64,000 nt of DNA from Galerina marginata (lineage: Eukaryota; Basidiomycota; Agaricomycetes; Agaricales; Galerinaceae): NCBI GenBank assembly GCA_023014335.1, contig JAECYW010000009.1, positions 2,294,001 to 2,358,000 on the forward strand, given 5' to 3'. Below, one piece after another: positions 33,725 to 44,837 of this stretch; positions within the stretch are counted from its first letter, which is position 1; each line of letters opens with the position of its first letter. The position numbers and the translations under genes are program-made. The notes beneath the pieces were generated by a model. It made no database searches and was not told the DNA's origin. It worked only from the letters and a program-made list of their open reading frames with translations.

Positions 33725-36557
33725 TTAAGTGTCTACATATAAATCATTCGAGGCGTTCTCCTCTCTCTCGTGCTTCCTCTGTCTCCTTTTGGAGTCGTTC
33801 ACTGTACGCCCGAGGGTTCGGATCCTCGAACACCTCGTTGATCTCTTCCAGCGTCAACCCTTTGGTTTCCACGACAAAAAGATGGATCAAAGAGACCTCG
33901 AAGACGTCCCAGATTAGAAATATCAGATAAACTGTTGAAACGCATCATTATCATAAACTCGTGATATTCAGGGACCATCAACATACCTTTCCACCCAAGA
34001 GATTGTAGAGCAATTGGTAGGCTATCGGTGTATGAAGGCGTATTGAGCATGCGTTATCAACAAAGCTCAATCATAAATACATACCCGAATGTGTTGATCA
34101 GCGATGCGCCCTGTGCAACAATACCCAAGAATGCCAGGCCTTTGGCGCGGGCTTCATAGCTCAACACTTCAGCCGGATACAGCGCTTGCCTACGCAATGA
34201 GTATACATGAGGCATCAGTTAGGTCAAGGCGAAATTCTGAACGCACATTGGGGTCCATCCGAATGAGTAAACTACCATGAAAAGGTAGATAAATGTGATC
34301 CCAGCATTTGCCCGAGCAGCGCTTCCAATGCTGCTTAGAAGACCAGTCACTATGGCCAGAAGAACGACCATCACGGAGGTAGCAAGCAAGAGGATTTTTC
34401 GGCGTCCGTAACGGTCAACGGTTGCAGATCCCTGTGAAACGATCAAGTGGTTAGGACCTCTGTCTTTCGAACTTGAGAATGTGCGAAATATCTTGCCAGT
34501 AATGCTATTTGGCAAATTAAGACAGGTTTGATATAGTGTGTCATGGTGCTTCGAAAGGACGTCTGTAAATGACTTACCTCCCATGCTGCAATTCCATCAG
34601 TAACGCCGTCATGTCAGAAACAAGTCGACTCACTAAGAAGTGATACTATTCACAAAATTAAGAGTAAGTCGACGATCCTGTGATATGATCCCGGCATTCT
34701 TCAGGAGAATTGGAAGGAAATACGTGACGAGTCCATTGCCGCTAAGCTGACCTAGGTAACCATAATTATGTTCTTGATCAGAGTCATTGATGAGTTAAAA
34801 GGTCTTCATACCAAATGATCCTGCAGGTATGATAGTTGAGTAGTTGCTCTACCAGAACATAAACCCGAATAAATGCCCACCAATAAGGATGACCATATAT
34901 GCTCTATACCTATCTGCACGAGTTGCGAACAGCGCTCTATAGTCCCACCATTTTTCTGAATGTTGATGACATTTGTAAGGGAAAAAGTCGCAATGCGAGA
35001 GCAATATTAAACGCACTAAGAACACCATCGACCTCGATTTTCTCTTCTATTTCTCGCATCTCCACTTCCACAAGAGGAGAATTAATGTCATTGTTGCTAC
35101 TATGAAACTTGGCAATAATCTGGCGTGCTTGATGGGCTTTTCCAATGCTGTATAGCCACCGAGGTCTGTCGGAATTCATTAACCTCCAAGTACGCTACTG
35201 GCAGCAGTCCTGCTTACGATTCGGGACAGAGGAAGATGAAAGACACGTTGATGATGGCTGGTATGGCCTACATTTACACCTCCGTCGTTGAGAAGATGAG
35301 TTGTGTCTTGCGTTCGAGAACTCACTTGAATATATAGCGGCAGCCTCCATGACATCTCACTTTCCCATCTCCCGGTAGAGACCATTAAACCTGTAGCGGC
35401 CATTTGTCCGACATAATAACTGCAGAGTGAATCAGTGGGTTCAATCGATCGTGATCGTCGTTACAGAAGAAAGACTGACAATGAATTAAGGAAACCGAGA
35501 TAGGCACCACGTGAATGCGCCGGGGCTATTTCCGCGAGGTAGGATTTGGCTGAAGCTCCCGAGCAGGTTCCACCAAGTCCTGTCAATTATAAGCATCAAG
35601 ATGGCATCCAGTGCAGACTCTTGTATACGCACCAGTTAAAAATCGACCTCCGAGAAACATTCCTTTGCCTTGTGCATTCGCCGTAATTAGGGCTCCGATA
35701 CTGATTTGTGGTCAAAATTTCGCCCCAGAAGGGAGTATATGAGTTAGGACACATACATAAGGATGACATTTCCAAAGAACATCGAAAATCTGCGACCGGA
35801 TCTATCCGGCAAATAAGCTAATGATTGTTGGTCAAATTTCAACTCTTTCTTCATTGAAAGATTGCACATTACAAGCTGGAATCGTGCCGCTGGGAGTCGA
35901 TGAGTGAATGAGGAGGCGGGGATGAAATAAATGGCACATACCAGATAGATCCACTTGAATAGAGAAGATGCATAAGAATGCAATCAGTTCGAGGATGAAA
36001 AGACAATCCGTACACGGTGTAAATACCGAAAACGATGCTGAACCAAAAATTTTGAGATAAATTCCGAAAAGGCGAACGACTGAGAAATACCTCGTCTCGC
36101 CCCCAACGCCGCTCATGCCGAAGTAGTCTTGGAATTGCTTCATGCTATTGATGCCACCCATGACCTTCATAGAAAGAAGGCCTTAATATAAGAGAGCGGC
36201 GCACTACCACGTATTTGCAAACGCCGTACCGTCCCGTCAAAACCACTGTCTCCTGAACAGCAGCATATCACCAAAGTGACGAGATACATCTAGAATTCGA
36301 CTGCGTCACCACAGAATATGAAGAGAGCGCAAGGTTGCACACACCTGCATAGCCGCCCAGCTAAACTTCGCAACCCCAGGATCGACCTTCAATGCTGCTT
36401 GGAGGGCCATCTGCTTCTGCATAGGTGTCCGAGGGCTGATTCTGCTTCGCTGGACATGATCATCTCTGTCGGCTAGAGAATGAGAGGAAGTATCATCGTC
36501 TTCCGCGAGCAGCCTCTGATACTCCGCTGATGATAGGCCTCTGCTGCTACTGGCCAT
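33725..36557 (-). CDS. MFS sugar transporter (hexose/disaccharide permease type)
   Basis: ATG 36557, stop 33725, about 530 residues in a dozen or more exons separated by 45-80 bp introns. After a cytosolic N-tail (SAEYQRLLAEDDDTSSHSL) come MYLVTLVICCCSGDSGFDG, VMGGINSMKQFQDYFG, the signature PDRSGRR (loop 2-3), GGRFLTGLGGTCSGASAKSY, EIAPAHSRGAYLG, PESPRWLYSIGK (loop 6-7), GQLSGNGLVTYFLPILLKNA, VDRYGRRKILL and finally VETKGLTLEEINEVFEDP. These are the sugar porter family hallmarks. The pattern GNGL...LLKNAG resembles lactose/hexose permeases of mushrooms. It should sit in the plasma membrane with 12 helices. One intron after VILIG must use a gtgggc donor to avoid a stop; otherwise the frame is continuous, so I regard the gene as intact. 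Several exons are very small (12-30 nt), making exact boundaries uncertain. Confidence 0.85.
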
Positions 36558-37557
36558 AGTCAACGTCGAGTGGAAAGAGGCTGTTTCCGCACTTTCGGCT
36601 GTAAAGTCGTCCCTGCTGCTCAGCTAACCATTTTCGGGTTGTCAACGACTCGGGTGAGAAAAATGATGGAAAGATATTTGAGTCTTTGGCTTGATATGTG
36701 TTTTGTGAGACTTGGCTCTGTCGGAAAAACGCCAAAAAAGATATCGAAAGTTATTAAACATCTTCGAAGCTGACTAGAGATTAACCTTACATATTTGAGC
36801 CAATTCCCGCAGATTGGCTCGAATCAGCCTCCATATTCTTCAATCAGGTTCGAAGATGTTTAATAAGTTGGGATTGGTTTTTTGACGTTTTTCCGACATC
36901 AGATTTAGTGCACTCAAAAGTAGGAAAGTCTGGGGTCAGTTGCACGAAAGTCGGGATACAACTTCAGAAGGAATTTCGCCTGTAATTTGGAATTCTTTAA
37001 TCATGCGTAGATAAGATTAGATAATATTAGAGCTCCGCTTAAATTTGCAAAGTACTTGCACGTTCACGTTCGCACAGCAGTTTCTCCAGAATTTGTCCAG
37101 AATTGTAGCCCACACCCTAACGATTCGTATTTCTTTTGAGAAAATGGTTCAGGTGTCGTCTTGTGAGCTTCTAGGGCTTCCTTTAAGTGAGTGTGGCTAA
37201 ACCCTTGACACCGTTATGTAAAAGCTGAATCACTGACGTCCTCAACCCCAACGTTTCCTTATGTTTGCTCTACATACGATGTGTATTGCATGCCTAGACT
37301 TTAGTGAGTTCGTTTCCTCATCAAGTCTGTATCTTTTTGTGGAATTAATTTTAACTGTCTCATTGGCAGCAATATTTCAACGATCAGTAGACAATAGCAA
37401 ACTATTTGGTGTGCAAGAGAGTCACAGCGCAGCTGGCGGTGATCCACTTCCGACCGAGTGGTTTACGCCAAAATCGAGGATCGGGACAGAAGTCAGGATC
37501 CTCTTATTGGCCTTGTATCTGGCTTCTACTGAAACAATGTCCCCTTGAATTATTAGG
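36558..37557. other. 1 kb divergent region between transporter and F-box gene, holding a MITE
   Basis: Contains the 180 bp inverted-repeat element listed separately. A 37,370-37,548 stretch on the + strand stays open (ending LASTETMSP) after an acceptor-like ag, but no start or partner exon could be linked to it. Confidence 0.5.
36719..36898. mobile_element. MITE-like element with 50 bp terminal inverted repeats
   Basis: Left arm 36719-36768 begins tgtcggaaaaacg and ends attaaacatcttcgaa. The right arm 36849-36898 is its reverse complement with 43 of 50 positions matching by hand count; the outer 13 bp and the inner 18 bp match exactly. The 80 bp core contains a second small hairpin (gagccaat at 36797-36804 against attggctc at 36813-36820). 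No coding capacity. No clear target-site duplication at the edges. It lies about 160 bp upstream of the sugar transporter ATG. Confidence 0.8.
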
Positions 37558-39348
37558 ATGGAAAAGTCTATCGCATCACAGACGTTAGTTAATATCGTTA
37601 TTAGTGCAAAACCCCGCAAAGCTCACGTCTCAGCACAGGATCCTGACATCAATTCCCTACTCTCGACTTATTCAAGGATCAGATCAACCCCACGTGCAAT
37701 AGACATTGCCCTCTTGAAAGACTTCGTCAAAGAGTGCTCTGATGACATCGCCAATCATATGGCCAAGATTGAAGAGATTAAGTCAAGTATATATGACTCA
37801 TGCTCCGAGATCGCAACTTTATGCTGCTACATCGTTGAAAAAGAAGCCGAGATCGAAGCTGCCCGGTCTGTATGCGCTCCCATTCGTTCGATCCCTCCAG
37901 AGGTACTTGATGTCATCTTCAAGTTCTGTCTTCCAGTAGGCGTCCCAAGGTTGAATGTTCGTATGGCACCTATGGTTCTCTGTCAGGTTTGCAAGACATG
38001 GAGAGATGTGGCCATTCGAAATCCATCGCTTTGGAACTCAATACTCTTTGATATTCCCAATGCTGCAGACTATCGTACAGTTTCAAAATGGAGGAACCTT
38101 TCGACGATGATCAGCGAGAGGACCACTGGGAGCTTAACATCCCTTGAAATACGTGACCAAACTAGTTCTCTGGGTCACCTACAAACCCACTTGCAACTCC
38201 TGCAATCACTTTCCCTTTCATTTTCTAATTGTCGGAAACTGACATTGAAGTTCCAAGCCAGCGAATGGGGAAATACACTCTCGAAATTACCGCCAACAGG
38301 AACGATATTCTCAAATTTGGACGAACTGGCTATCTCCTTGGGCTCAAGCATCTCGCGGCCACACACAACCTGGTCTCAAACCGTCAAGCTGTTCGAAAAC
38401 CTGCCAAAATTATGTGGCCTATCTGTAGATTTACCTGGTCCTTGGCGTAGCTTTTATCTCGTGCTCCCATATCAACAACTGACCAGCCTCAACTATCCGC
38501 TTTTCCTTGGGGAACCTAATGATATAGGTTCTGCTGTCTCGGATTGGGCGGTCCTACTTCGCCGCTGTGAAAACCTGCGGAACCTAGCAGTCATTGGAAA
38601 ACATCCCCGTCGTTTCCGTTCCTACCTTAAACAGACCGCAGCATCAGAGCTGATTACCCTACGATATGTCAGTCACCTTTCCATCACTACCCAACTCCGT
38701 GGCAACGTCGATATTATCCTTCAAAGCCTCCATCTGCCAGCTTTAGTGTGCTTGCAGTTCATTGCACACCCATTGAGGCCAATTTGCGAAATAGTCTGTG
38801 ATGCAACGAAGGCACCATCCCTAGATCTGGAGGGCCAGCATACATGCTTCACAATGCCTAGTTTCTCACCCCATCTATCCTCGCTCACCGAGCTTTGCCT
38901 AATTCGTGTATTCATCCATGATGAAGACTTTATACCACTCTTTGGGTCAACTCCTAGCCTTTGTCGTCTTACTTTACGAAATTTCAAGCCAGTTCCCAAT
39001 GGCAGAATGATTATGGATGACCGGAAATTTTTGGAGCTCCTCAGCACCACTTCCTGTGGATCCTTCCTTCCAAATCTATCGTACTTGAAGCTGTACTACT
39101 GCGACAGTCATCTTGGAGATGGCATTGAGTGTTACACGTCAATGGTCAAGGCACGCATTGAGATGAACTCAGTGGTTGATGTACGATCGCAAGAAAGTGG
39201 CTCTCATTTTGATTTTATGCTTTTTTTCCTGCGGAAAGGCGGTCGTCAAGTTGCCTCCTCTATGGTTAAAGCTATGGCAAAACTCAACATAGAACGCCAC
39301 CGCTTTACTTTCATGCATGAGGTGGTGGAGACTTACGATGGTATCTGA
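37558..39348 (+). CDS. F-box-like protein of the agaricomycete expanded family
   Basis: A single uninterrupted 596-codon frame from ATG 37558 to TGA. Residues 50-100 form a helical/coiled stretch (LLKDFVKECSDDIANHMAKI), followed by the F-box-like domain at about 108-163 (IRSIPPEVLDVIFKFCLPV, then LCQVCKTWRDVAIRNPSLWN). The rest is leucine-rich with repeating L-x-x-L patterns consistent with irregular LRRs. This coiled-coil plus F-box-like plus LRR layout is found in dozens to hundreds of copies in mushroom genomes. By family it would bind Skp1 and recruit targets for ubiquitylation; its target is unknown. The adjacent F-box gene is a different subtype, not a tandem duplicate. Confidence 0.88.
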   Translation: MEKSIASQTLVNIVISAKPRKAHVSAQDPDINSLLSTYSRIRSTPRAIDIALLKDFVKECSDDIANHMAKIEEIKSSIYDSCSEIATLCCYIVEKEAEIEAARSVCAPIRSIPPEVLDVIFKFCLPVGVPRLNVRMAPMVLCQVCKTWRDVAIRNPSLWNSILFDIPNAADYRTVSKWRNLSTMISERTTGSLTSLEIRDQTSSLGHLQTHLQLLQSLSLSFSNCRKLTLKFQASEWGNTLSKLPPTGTIFSNLDELAISLGSSISRPHTTWSQTVKLFENLPKLCGLSVDLPGPWRSFYLVLPYQQLTSLNYPLFLGEPNDIGSAVSDWAVLLRRCENLRNLAVIGKHPRRFRSYLKQTAASELITLRYVSHLSITTQLRGNVDIILQSLHLPALVCLQFIAHPLRPICEIVCDATKAPSLDLEGQHTCFTMPSFSPHLSSLTELCLIRVFIHDEDFIPLFGSTPSLCRLTLRNFKPVPNGRMIMDDRKFLELLSTTSCGSFLPNLSYLKLYYCDSHLGDGIECYTSMVKARIEMNSVVDVRSQESGSHFDFMLFFLRKGGRQVASSMVKAMAKLNIERHRFTFMHEVVETYDGI

Positions 39349-39780
39349 AGGTTTGTCATTGTCATATACTGGAAGACTTTGGGCGTTCAAATATTATGAG
39401 CGCTGATGAACAAAGCCGATTGTTAGATAATCTGGCCCCCGGTACCGACATTTACTTACTATGAGTTTATAGACTGTAGTACTAGTGATTACCAGGATGA
39501 TTGGATCCCAGGAGGCAAACTTGAGGACTGTTCATCTTTTTCGGGAAGCCATCCAAGCCTACAGACAACAACAGACAACAACATACCTTTTACATAGTTA
39601 GCAGTCACTGGTCAACCGGTCACTCGAACTCACTCCTGCCAGCACACCGCAGCGGTGCGTCGTTCAACTGCTAATAGCTTTACAACTTGGACGGGTCGTG
39701 CTCGCTGTCGGGGGTGCCGGCGCTCTGGACTGGACAGTACGCGAGTATAGCCCTCACAACCTGGACTTGTGCTCGACATA
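39349..39780. other. Intergenic region between two F-box genes
   Basis: About 430 bp with a short tandem repeat (acagacaaca twice at 39561-39580). No coding signal. Confidence 0.5.
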
Positions 39781-41119
39781 ATGAATTTTCCGAAACGCGT
39801 AAAGGCTCTGGCTCTTTCAAACCAGGCTCACGTGTCTTGGCCTTCCAGCAGTAAGAAAAAGCGGCCCACAGGGCAAAAGGACGTCGAGGCTCTGATCAAA
39901 TATGATTCTAATCAGCAGGGGGTCCAACCGGCTGCTGTACCATTAAACGCTAAAGGGATTGCGGCCTTTCCAGACGAACTTCTTCTCGAAATCATGCATT
40001 ACTTCCCTAATATTCCTCTTCCGACAATAGAATGGAAGCCATTTGACGCGGATGCCCATATAGAACGGCGCGAGGCCCTATTTGCCCTCTCCCAATCATG
40101 CAGCAATCTCAGGAGATTTTTCCGCCCATACATCTGGAATCGCATTGAAGTGGTTTCAGGAATGCGTTTCTTACGCGGTGGCCGCAAGTCTGACCGCACT
40201 ATAAATGTCGAGATCCTTCGTCAACTAGAGGTTGTCACCATCCGTGATCCACGTCTTGCACAATATGTGGAGTGAGCGATATTTACCTCTTTGTATCCGA
40301 GTAAATCTGACGTCGTCCGTTGTTTGATAGAGTAATTAACGTAGATATTAGAGATTATTCTGGAAACACCGTTCTTGCAGAGCTTGCGCGCTGTATGGGC
40401 AAGTTACCCAACCTCCATACCGCTAAAATCCAAGTTCTGCACGGTCCTAAATCAGAATCGAGGTGGTCGCCGAAAGATGTCTTCAACAAGTATTCATATC
40501 CCCAAATTACCTCTGTTATCATCCCTCGTCGCCTCTTCTCATTGCTCCGTTCATGTCCTAGAGTTCGGACAGTCGATTGGACGACCAATACCTCCTCCCT
40601 TAGTTATAATTCGCTCGTGAGTATCATGGCTCCTTGGTGTCCTCATTTACAGAATCTCGAACTGGAATTCCCGAACTGGCGCTTGGAAGGTATTTTTCGT
40701 TTCTTTATGTCCTAAATGTCGAGCTAATTACGGACTCACAGACATCGCGACAGGGCTACCAGACATTCGCTCAATCCGACTGCATATCGTTGGACCCGTT
40801 TTCGGAGGCCATGAGGTAGTTCTTATCCCAATAGTCCCTCAAAGTTTTCTCTAAAGCCTTTACCCGAATGCAGTTATTTTTCTCTCTGCTTTCCAGGTTC
40901 AGACTTTTGAATGCCTTGACAATTGTCCTGCATTACGATGTACCTTTCGAACTCCACCTCCTTGATTTAGCGGAGAAGCTTCTCCTCAACTTGCAAAGAG
41001 CACATAGAGAAGCGAAACAGATACGTGTTTTCGAATCCACACCTGCCTTCAAAGATGGGCTTATTGAGATCAAAAATATCATTCTTCCTCCTCCAACCTC
41101 GCTTCAGGCACCTGAATGA
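39781..41119 (+). CDS. F-box-like protein, second subtype
   Basis: Four exons (39781-40271, 40331-40689, 40742-40815, 40874-41119) join in frame to 389 residues. The F-box-like domain is at about 58-110 (GIAAFPDELLLEIMHYFPNI, then LFALSQSCSNLRRFFRPYIW). Downstream leucine-rich segments (LPNLHTAKIQ, CPHLQNLELEFPNW, LPDIRSIRLHIV, LLNALTIVLHYD) look like degenerate LRRs. The acceptor at 40871-40873 is chosen because only it keeps the last exon in frame (LFFSLLSRFRLLNALT). The PDELLLEI/FRPYIW pattern is common in small mushroom F-box proteins. Likely an SCF adaptor of unknown target. The start at 39781 is the first ATG in the frame. Confidence 0.82.
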
Positions 41120-41343
41120 ATGAACTATCAATATATAATATTGGTGCCCATCCTCCACTTTCAAATACGTACATTTTATCATACCCCATCTGTTGACAAT
41201 GAATAATTTGATTAGTCATGGAATAAATGGAAATAAACTCTGGTTTCATTTGTTCAGATTCACAATTTTTTTGCCTAGAACAATTTTGGTATGATCTAAC
41301 CGCCCGCTCCTAGACTTCACACTTCCATTCTCATTCCTCCTGA

Positions 41344-43060
41344 TCAAGCAGTTTTGGTGATGTTCCCATGCACAAGTCCATCCTGGCTCGTCTTGGCCAA
41401 CCAAGCATCCTTCAAACCCCAAACCGTAACACTAACGACGACGTTCGCATTCAAGCCTCCGGCCGCAACCACCAACGTATCCAACGGCTTCGTCGGGAAG
41501 AAAGTCGTCGTCGCCGAGCTCCTCCCATTGTCCAGAAAGATTTCCAGGATCGAGCGATCGATGACACCCTCCAACATGAAACTGCCAGCCTTCCCATCCG
41601 CATCCATCGTGATCACGTTGTTAGTGGAGAACTTGTCCGTGAAGAAGGGGTTGTCGAAACCATGTGTTTGGCTCCGGTCGATCCAGAAGGGGTTGTCGCC
41701 GCCGAGGAAGAATCCGCCTTTGACAGCCTCTTTACTGGCGGACGAGGAGAATGTGAAGTTCAGTGTGCCTTGCGCAATCGCATTGGGAGGAATGTTCGTG
41801 ACGTTGGTCTGAAAGTAAACCGCGCCGCTTTGGACGGACTTGTAGTTGACCTCAACACTGCCATTCCTGATGTTGCTCTTGTGTGCAAGTTGGGTCGAGA
41901 AGAGGGACGACAGGTTATATGGTGTGCTGAGAAGATCCCAGCCAATGCGCGTAACGTTCGCCAGGCGAGTCTTCCGTGGAAGAGACATGCTGCTGCGCCA
42001 GTGTTCGAGAGGTCCCGTGGGCACCACCTGACTGTACTGCCAGTTGCTGCTCCATCCGATGAAAACAGGGTTGCCGGGATCGGTCCCGTAAAAGAACTGA
42101 CCGGCGTAATTGTCCTTTCCGAAGTCAGCAATACGCGCCGCACCGTCGACTGGTTCGAAGTGGGTACCGTTGAAGGTGCCGGGGAAGTACTCTGTGATCG
42201 AACCGCCTTGTGGTGCGCCGGGGTTGATGCTGATGATAAGGAGGAAGAGTGACTCAGAAGAACCTTCAACGGGCATTTCTATAAGGCCAGGGCATTCGTA
42301 TTGAAGGCCGAGCAAGCCATGGTGCGAGAAATTGGAGGCGTGGGTCCAGGTTTTGAGGTCGGGTGAGGTGAAGATGCCGATGGTGAATTCCTGCGCGTAC
42401 GATACGGTCATGACCCAGCTGTCACCAATGCGACTAACCTTTGGATCACGGAATTGAGTTGAGGGGGGATCCAAAGCCAGCACAGGGTTGCCAGAGAATT
42501 TTGTGAAGGTGTATCCGCCGTCGACGGAGAAGGCGATATTTTGGGTTTGGGAAACGTTGGTATTGAGAGTGTAGATAGCTACAACGCCGTTCGTCTGGTT
42601 TGGGAAGAAGTCAGACGTGTTGTTCGTGTCGATGACAGCGCTGCCAGAGAATATTTGCTCGAATTGGTTGTCGGGGAAGATTGCGATCTTTTGATTATCC
42701 CAGTGGTAGAGATCCTGGCTCGTGGCGTGGCCCCAGTGCTGATTTCCGGCTACGATATCGGTGGGGTTGTCTGCGCAAAGGTTAGTTGAGTGCCGGTAAT
42801 TGTCATGAAAAGGAATCACATTGATAGTAAAGATGCCATGTCCCATTTGCGTCCAAGAAACAGCCGTTGGGGTCGTTCATAAAATTCCGAGGAGGCGAAA
42901 AATGGATCTGAGGACGCAACGGACCACTGTAGTCCCCTGGAATTGGCGCATCGGTAGGAACACCAGAGTCAAAAGCGGTGGACGTTGGGCTTGGAGACAA
43001 GGTCGTACGAGCTGCGACTACAGCAGCTCCAAAGCCCACAATCAGAAGGAAAAACATCAT
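41344..43060 (-). CDS. Secreted glycoside hydrolase family 32 (invertase/inulinase type)
   Basis: Two exons, 43060-42820 and 42770-41344, give 555 residues. The N-terminus [17 protein letters not shown] is a signal peptide. Catalytic motifs of GH32: FMNDPNG with the nucleophile Asp about 63 (most relatives have WMNDPNG), FRDPKV with the transition-state Asp about 189, and YECPGL with the acid/base Glu about 239. The C-terminal half is the expected beta-sandwich, ending with LEIFLDNG. Many N-x-S/T sites suggest glycosylation. The enzyme should hydrolyse beta-fructosides such as sucrose or inulin outside the cell. Invertase, exo-inulinase and levanase cannot be separated by eye. All three catalytic residues are present. 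A sugar transporter lies 5 kb away, but with two F-box genes between them I do not infer a cluster. Confidence 0.93.
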
Positions 43061-44837
43061 GGAATAAGATGGGTGAGGCGACAGAGGCTATCCAATCCAC
43101 TCAATGATTTTATAGGAAGTCCAGCAGACCTCTATATCGAAAGGCTGGACTAATCACTTCCTATCCATGGCGGCGCCCGATTTGTTGGCAGGTAAAGTGG
43201 GGAAGTTGGGGGAGGGGTATATCGAAGACCCGGGATGATGACATATCGTCGTCAAGTGCGTTTAGCGAAGAGGAATGCAAATAAGTTATGCTTTGACGGA
43301 GTGAGAGTTGTAACGCCATGAGGGTCAAGAAGGCCAATTTCTCGATGAACTTGATTCCGAGTATCCGACTATGATTCCGATTCCCCGCCTTCACGCTCGC
43401 ACATGATGACAGAGCCGCATGGAAGTGATGCAGGCTATGCTCGTTCTTTCCTTCATTGAGCATTAACCATGCCACTATCGACCACGATTCAGTCTCCGGA
43501 TAGGCCGATGGAGGTCGCTGGAGATCGTCGAGGATGAACTTGATGGTTCTGAAGAAGCTGCACCTTTCTGCACAGCCACTGTCCTCGATCTACTGCACGA
43601 CCATCATCGGCCTCCCTTGTCCACGGCGCTCTTTTTGCTGCTACTCTCTGCGCGACACACTTGCTCACTTGAATAATGTGATTTCACAAAACCCGTGGTC
43701 TGCTCTACGTTATCCGAGTCGCCGCTTGTCAGCCAGCACATTTGTTTTGATCTAAGTACCATCTTCATATAGAAGACAATGCAGACGACTTCCTACAAGG
43801 AAGAGTACTCGACACCAGCCTAGTGCAGGATCATTTTGATCGAGCTTGAACCTTTTTCTCAAATTAATTTCGGTGAACAGGTTTGATGACTGGGAACAAG
43901 CCTTAGCATTACACGACGCTCTCTTAGATCTCATTCTTGGAGTAACTCACAAAGGCGGTTTGAAAACTTAGGAGGAGTGCAGTCCCGGATCTTGTTGGTT
44001 ACTCATCTATTTTGAACAGCTCCCATTGCTCAAAGCGTTCGTGGGTAGACGAATACTTGTGGTACGCCCTTTTGTTTCAATCCAGTAGATTTGATTAGAC
44101 ACCTTGAAGGTCAGATGTGGAACAAGAGTTCCATCGTCGTTTGTGTCGCGTCAAGTCCAGTCGTGTATGAAAACTGCCCTAATTTCTAGAGTCCTTCGCC
44201 CAAGCCATCTTCTGGGATTTTTCGCCTATCACTCCTCCAGCTTGTGACACTTTCCATTGTCCTTCTGACATGGTAAGTATATGTTTTGCCTAACACAGTA
44301 TTTTATTCAGTGCCAAACACCTCCCTCACGCACGCTTGCAGTTACCGATCAGGCACTGGAACCGAAGAAGTTGCCGCTATCAATCCTATGAACGCGGACA
44401 AACTCCCCTTTACCCAGAACTCAAGAACACCGTCCTCGCCACTCTCAACGTGTCGCTGCATTGTTCCTCTGGGTCATGGAATACATTTGATTCAATCAAA
44501 ACTACAGACCCTGCTAGCGCTGGGCATGATATCCCTCTATCTCCAGAAGTGACTGGAAGTTTCGGTCCTTTGGTCAGTCTGATGCAAAAAGCGTCCATGA
44601 GAGACAACGATTTCAACTTACAACTGGAAAAAATTATATCGTCTTGACCGACCACCAGGGAATCAGCAAAGGGTGACAAGTTTATAGTAGCAAAAATTGT
44701 GCACGAGTAAGAGTGCTTCATCCAAGGAGAGAGGGTTTCCTAACCACCCCCTGGGTAAGCACAACGTATGTATTATTATCATTGTATCATTTCAATCCTA
44801 TCACAAATGCCCAGATAAAACATGTCCAACTAATTTA
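43061..44837. other. 1.8 kb between GH32 and kinase-like gene
   Basis: The left 450 bp is the promoter side of the GH32 gene. The middle holds the exon-like fragments listed separately. The last 190 bp is 3' flank of the kinase-like gene. Confidence 0.5.
43514..44647 (+). pseudogene. Unresolved or decaying multi-exon gene
   Basis: Several short + strand stretches read like protein and some abut good splice signals: about 43,514-43,678 (SLEIVEDELDG ... ALFLLLLSARHTC), 43,871-43,960 (FDDWEQALALHDALLDLILG), 44,018-44,060 (LPLLKAFVGRRILV before a gtacgc donor), 44,191-44,275 before a gtaagt donor, and 44,312-44,647 (YPELKNTVLATLNVSLHC to a stop). The last two can be joined in frame. I could not join all of them into one open frame, and one natural junction creates a stop. 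Helical, leucine-rich composition only; family not recognised. It may be a broken gene, or a real one whose introns I have misplaced. Confidence 0.3.

Noticed and set aside
34790..34900. Apparent stop in the transporter frame, considered as a disabling mutation
   Set aside because: Removal of a 60 bp intron with a gtgggc donor restores a continuous frame through the conserved GQLSGNGL block.
37370..37548. Open stretch before the F-box gene, considered as an upstream exon
   Set aside because: It ends in a stop 9 bp before the F-box ATG and no donor joins it to the F-box frame.
33725..43060. Sugar transporter and GH32 enzyme as a sugar-use gene cluster
   Set aside because: They are separated by a MITE and two F-box genes on the opposite strand, with no shared promoter motif visible.
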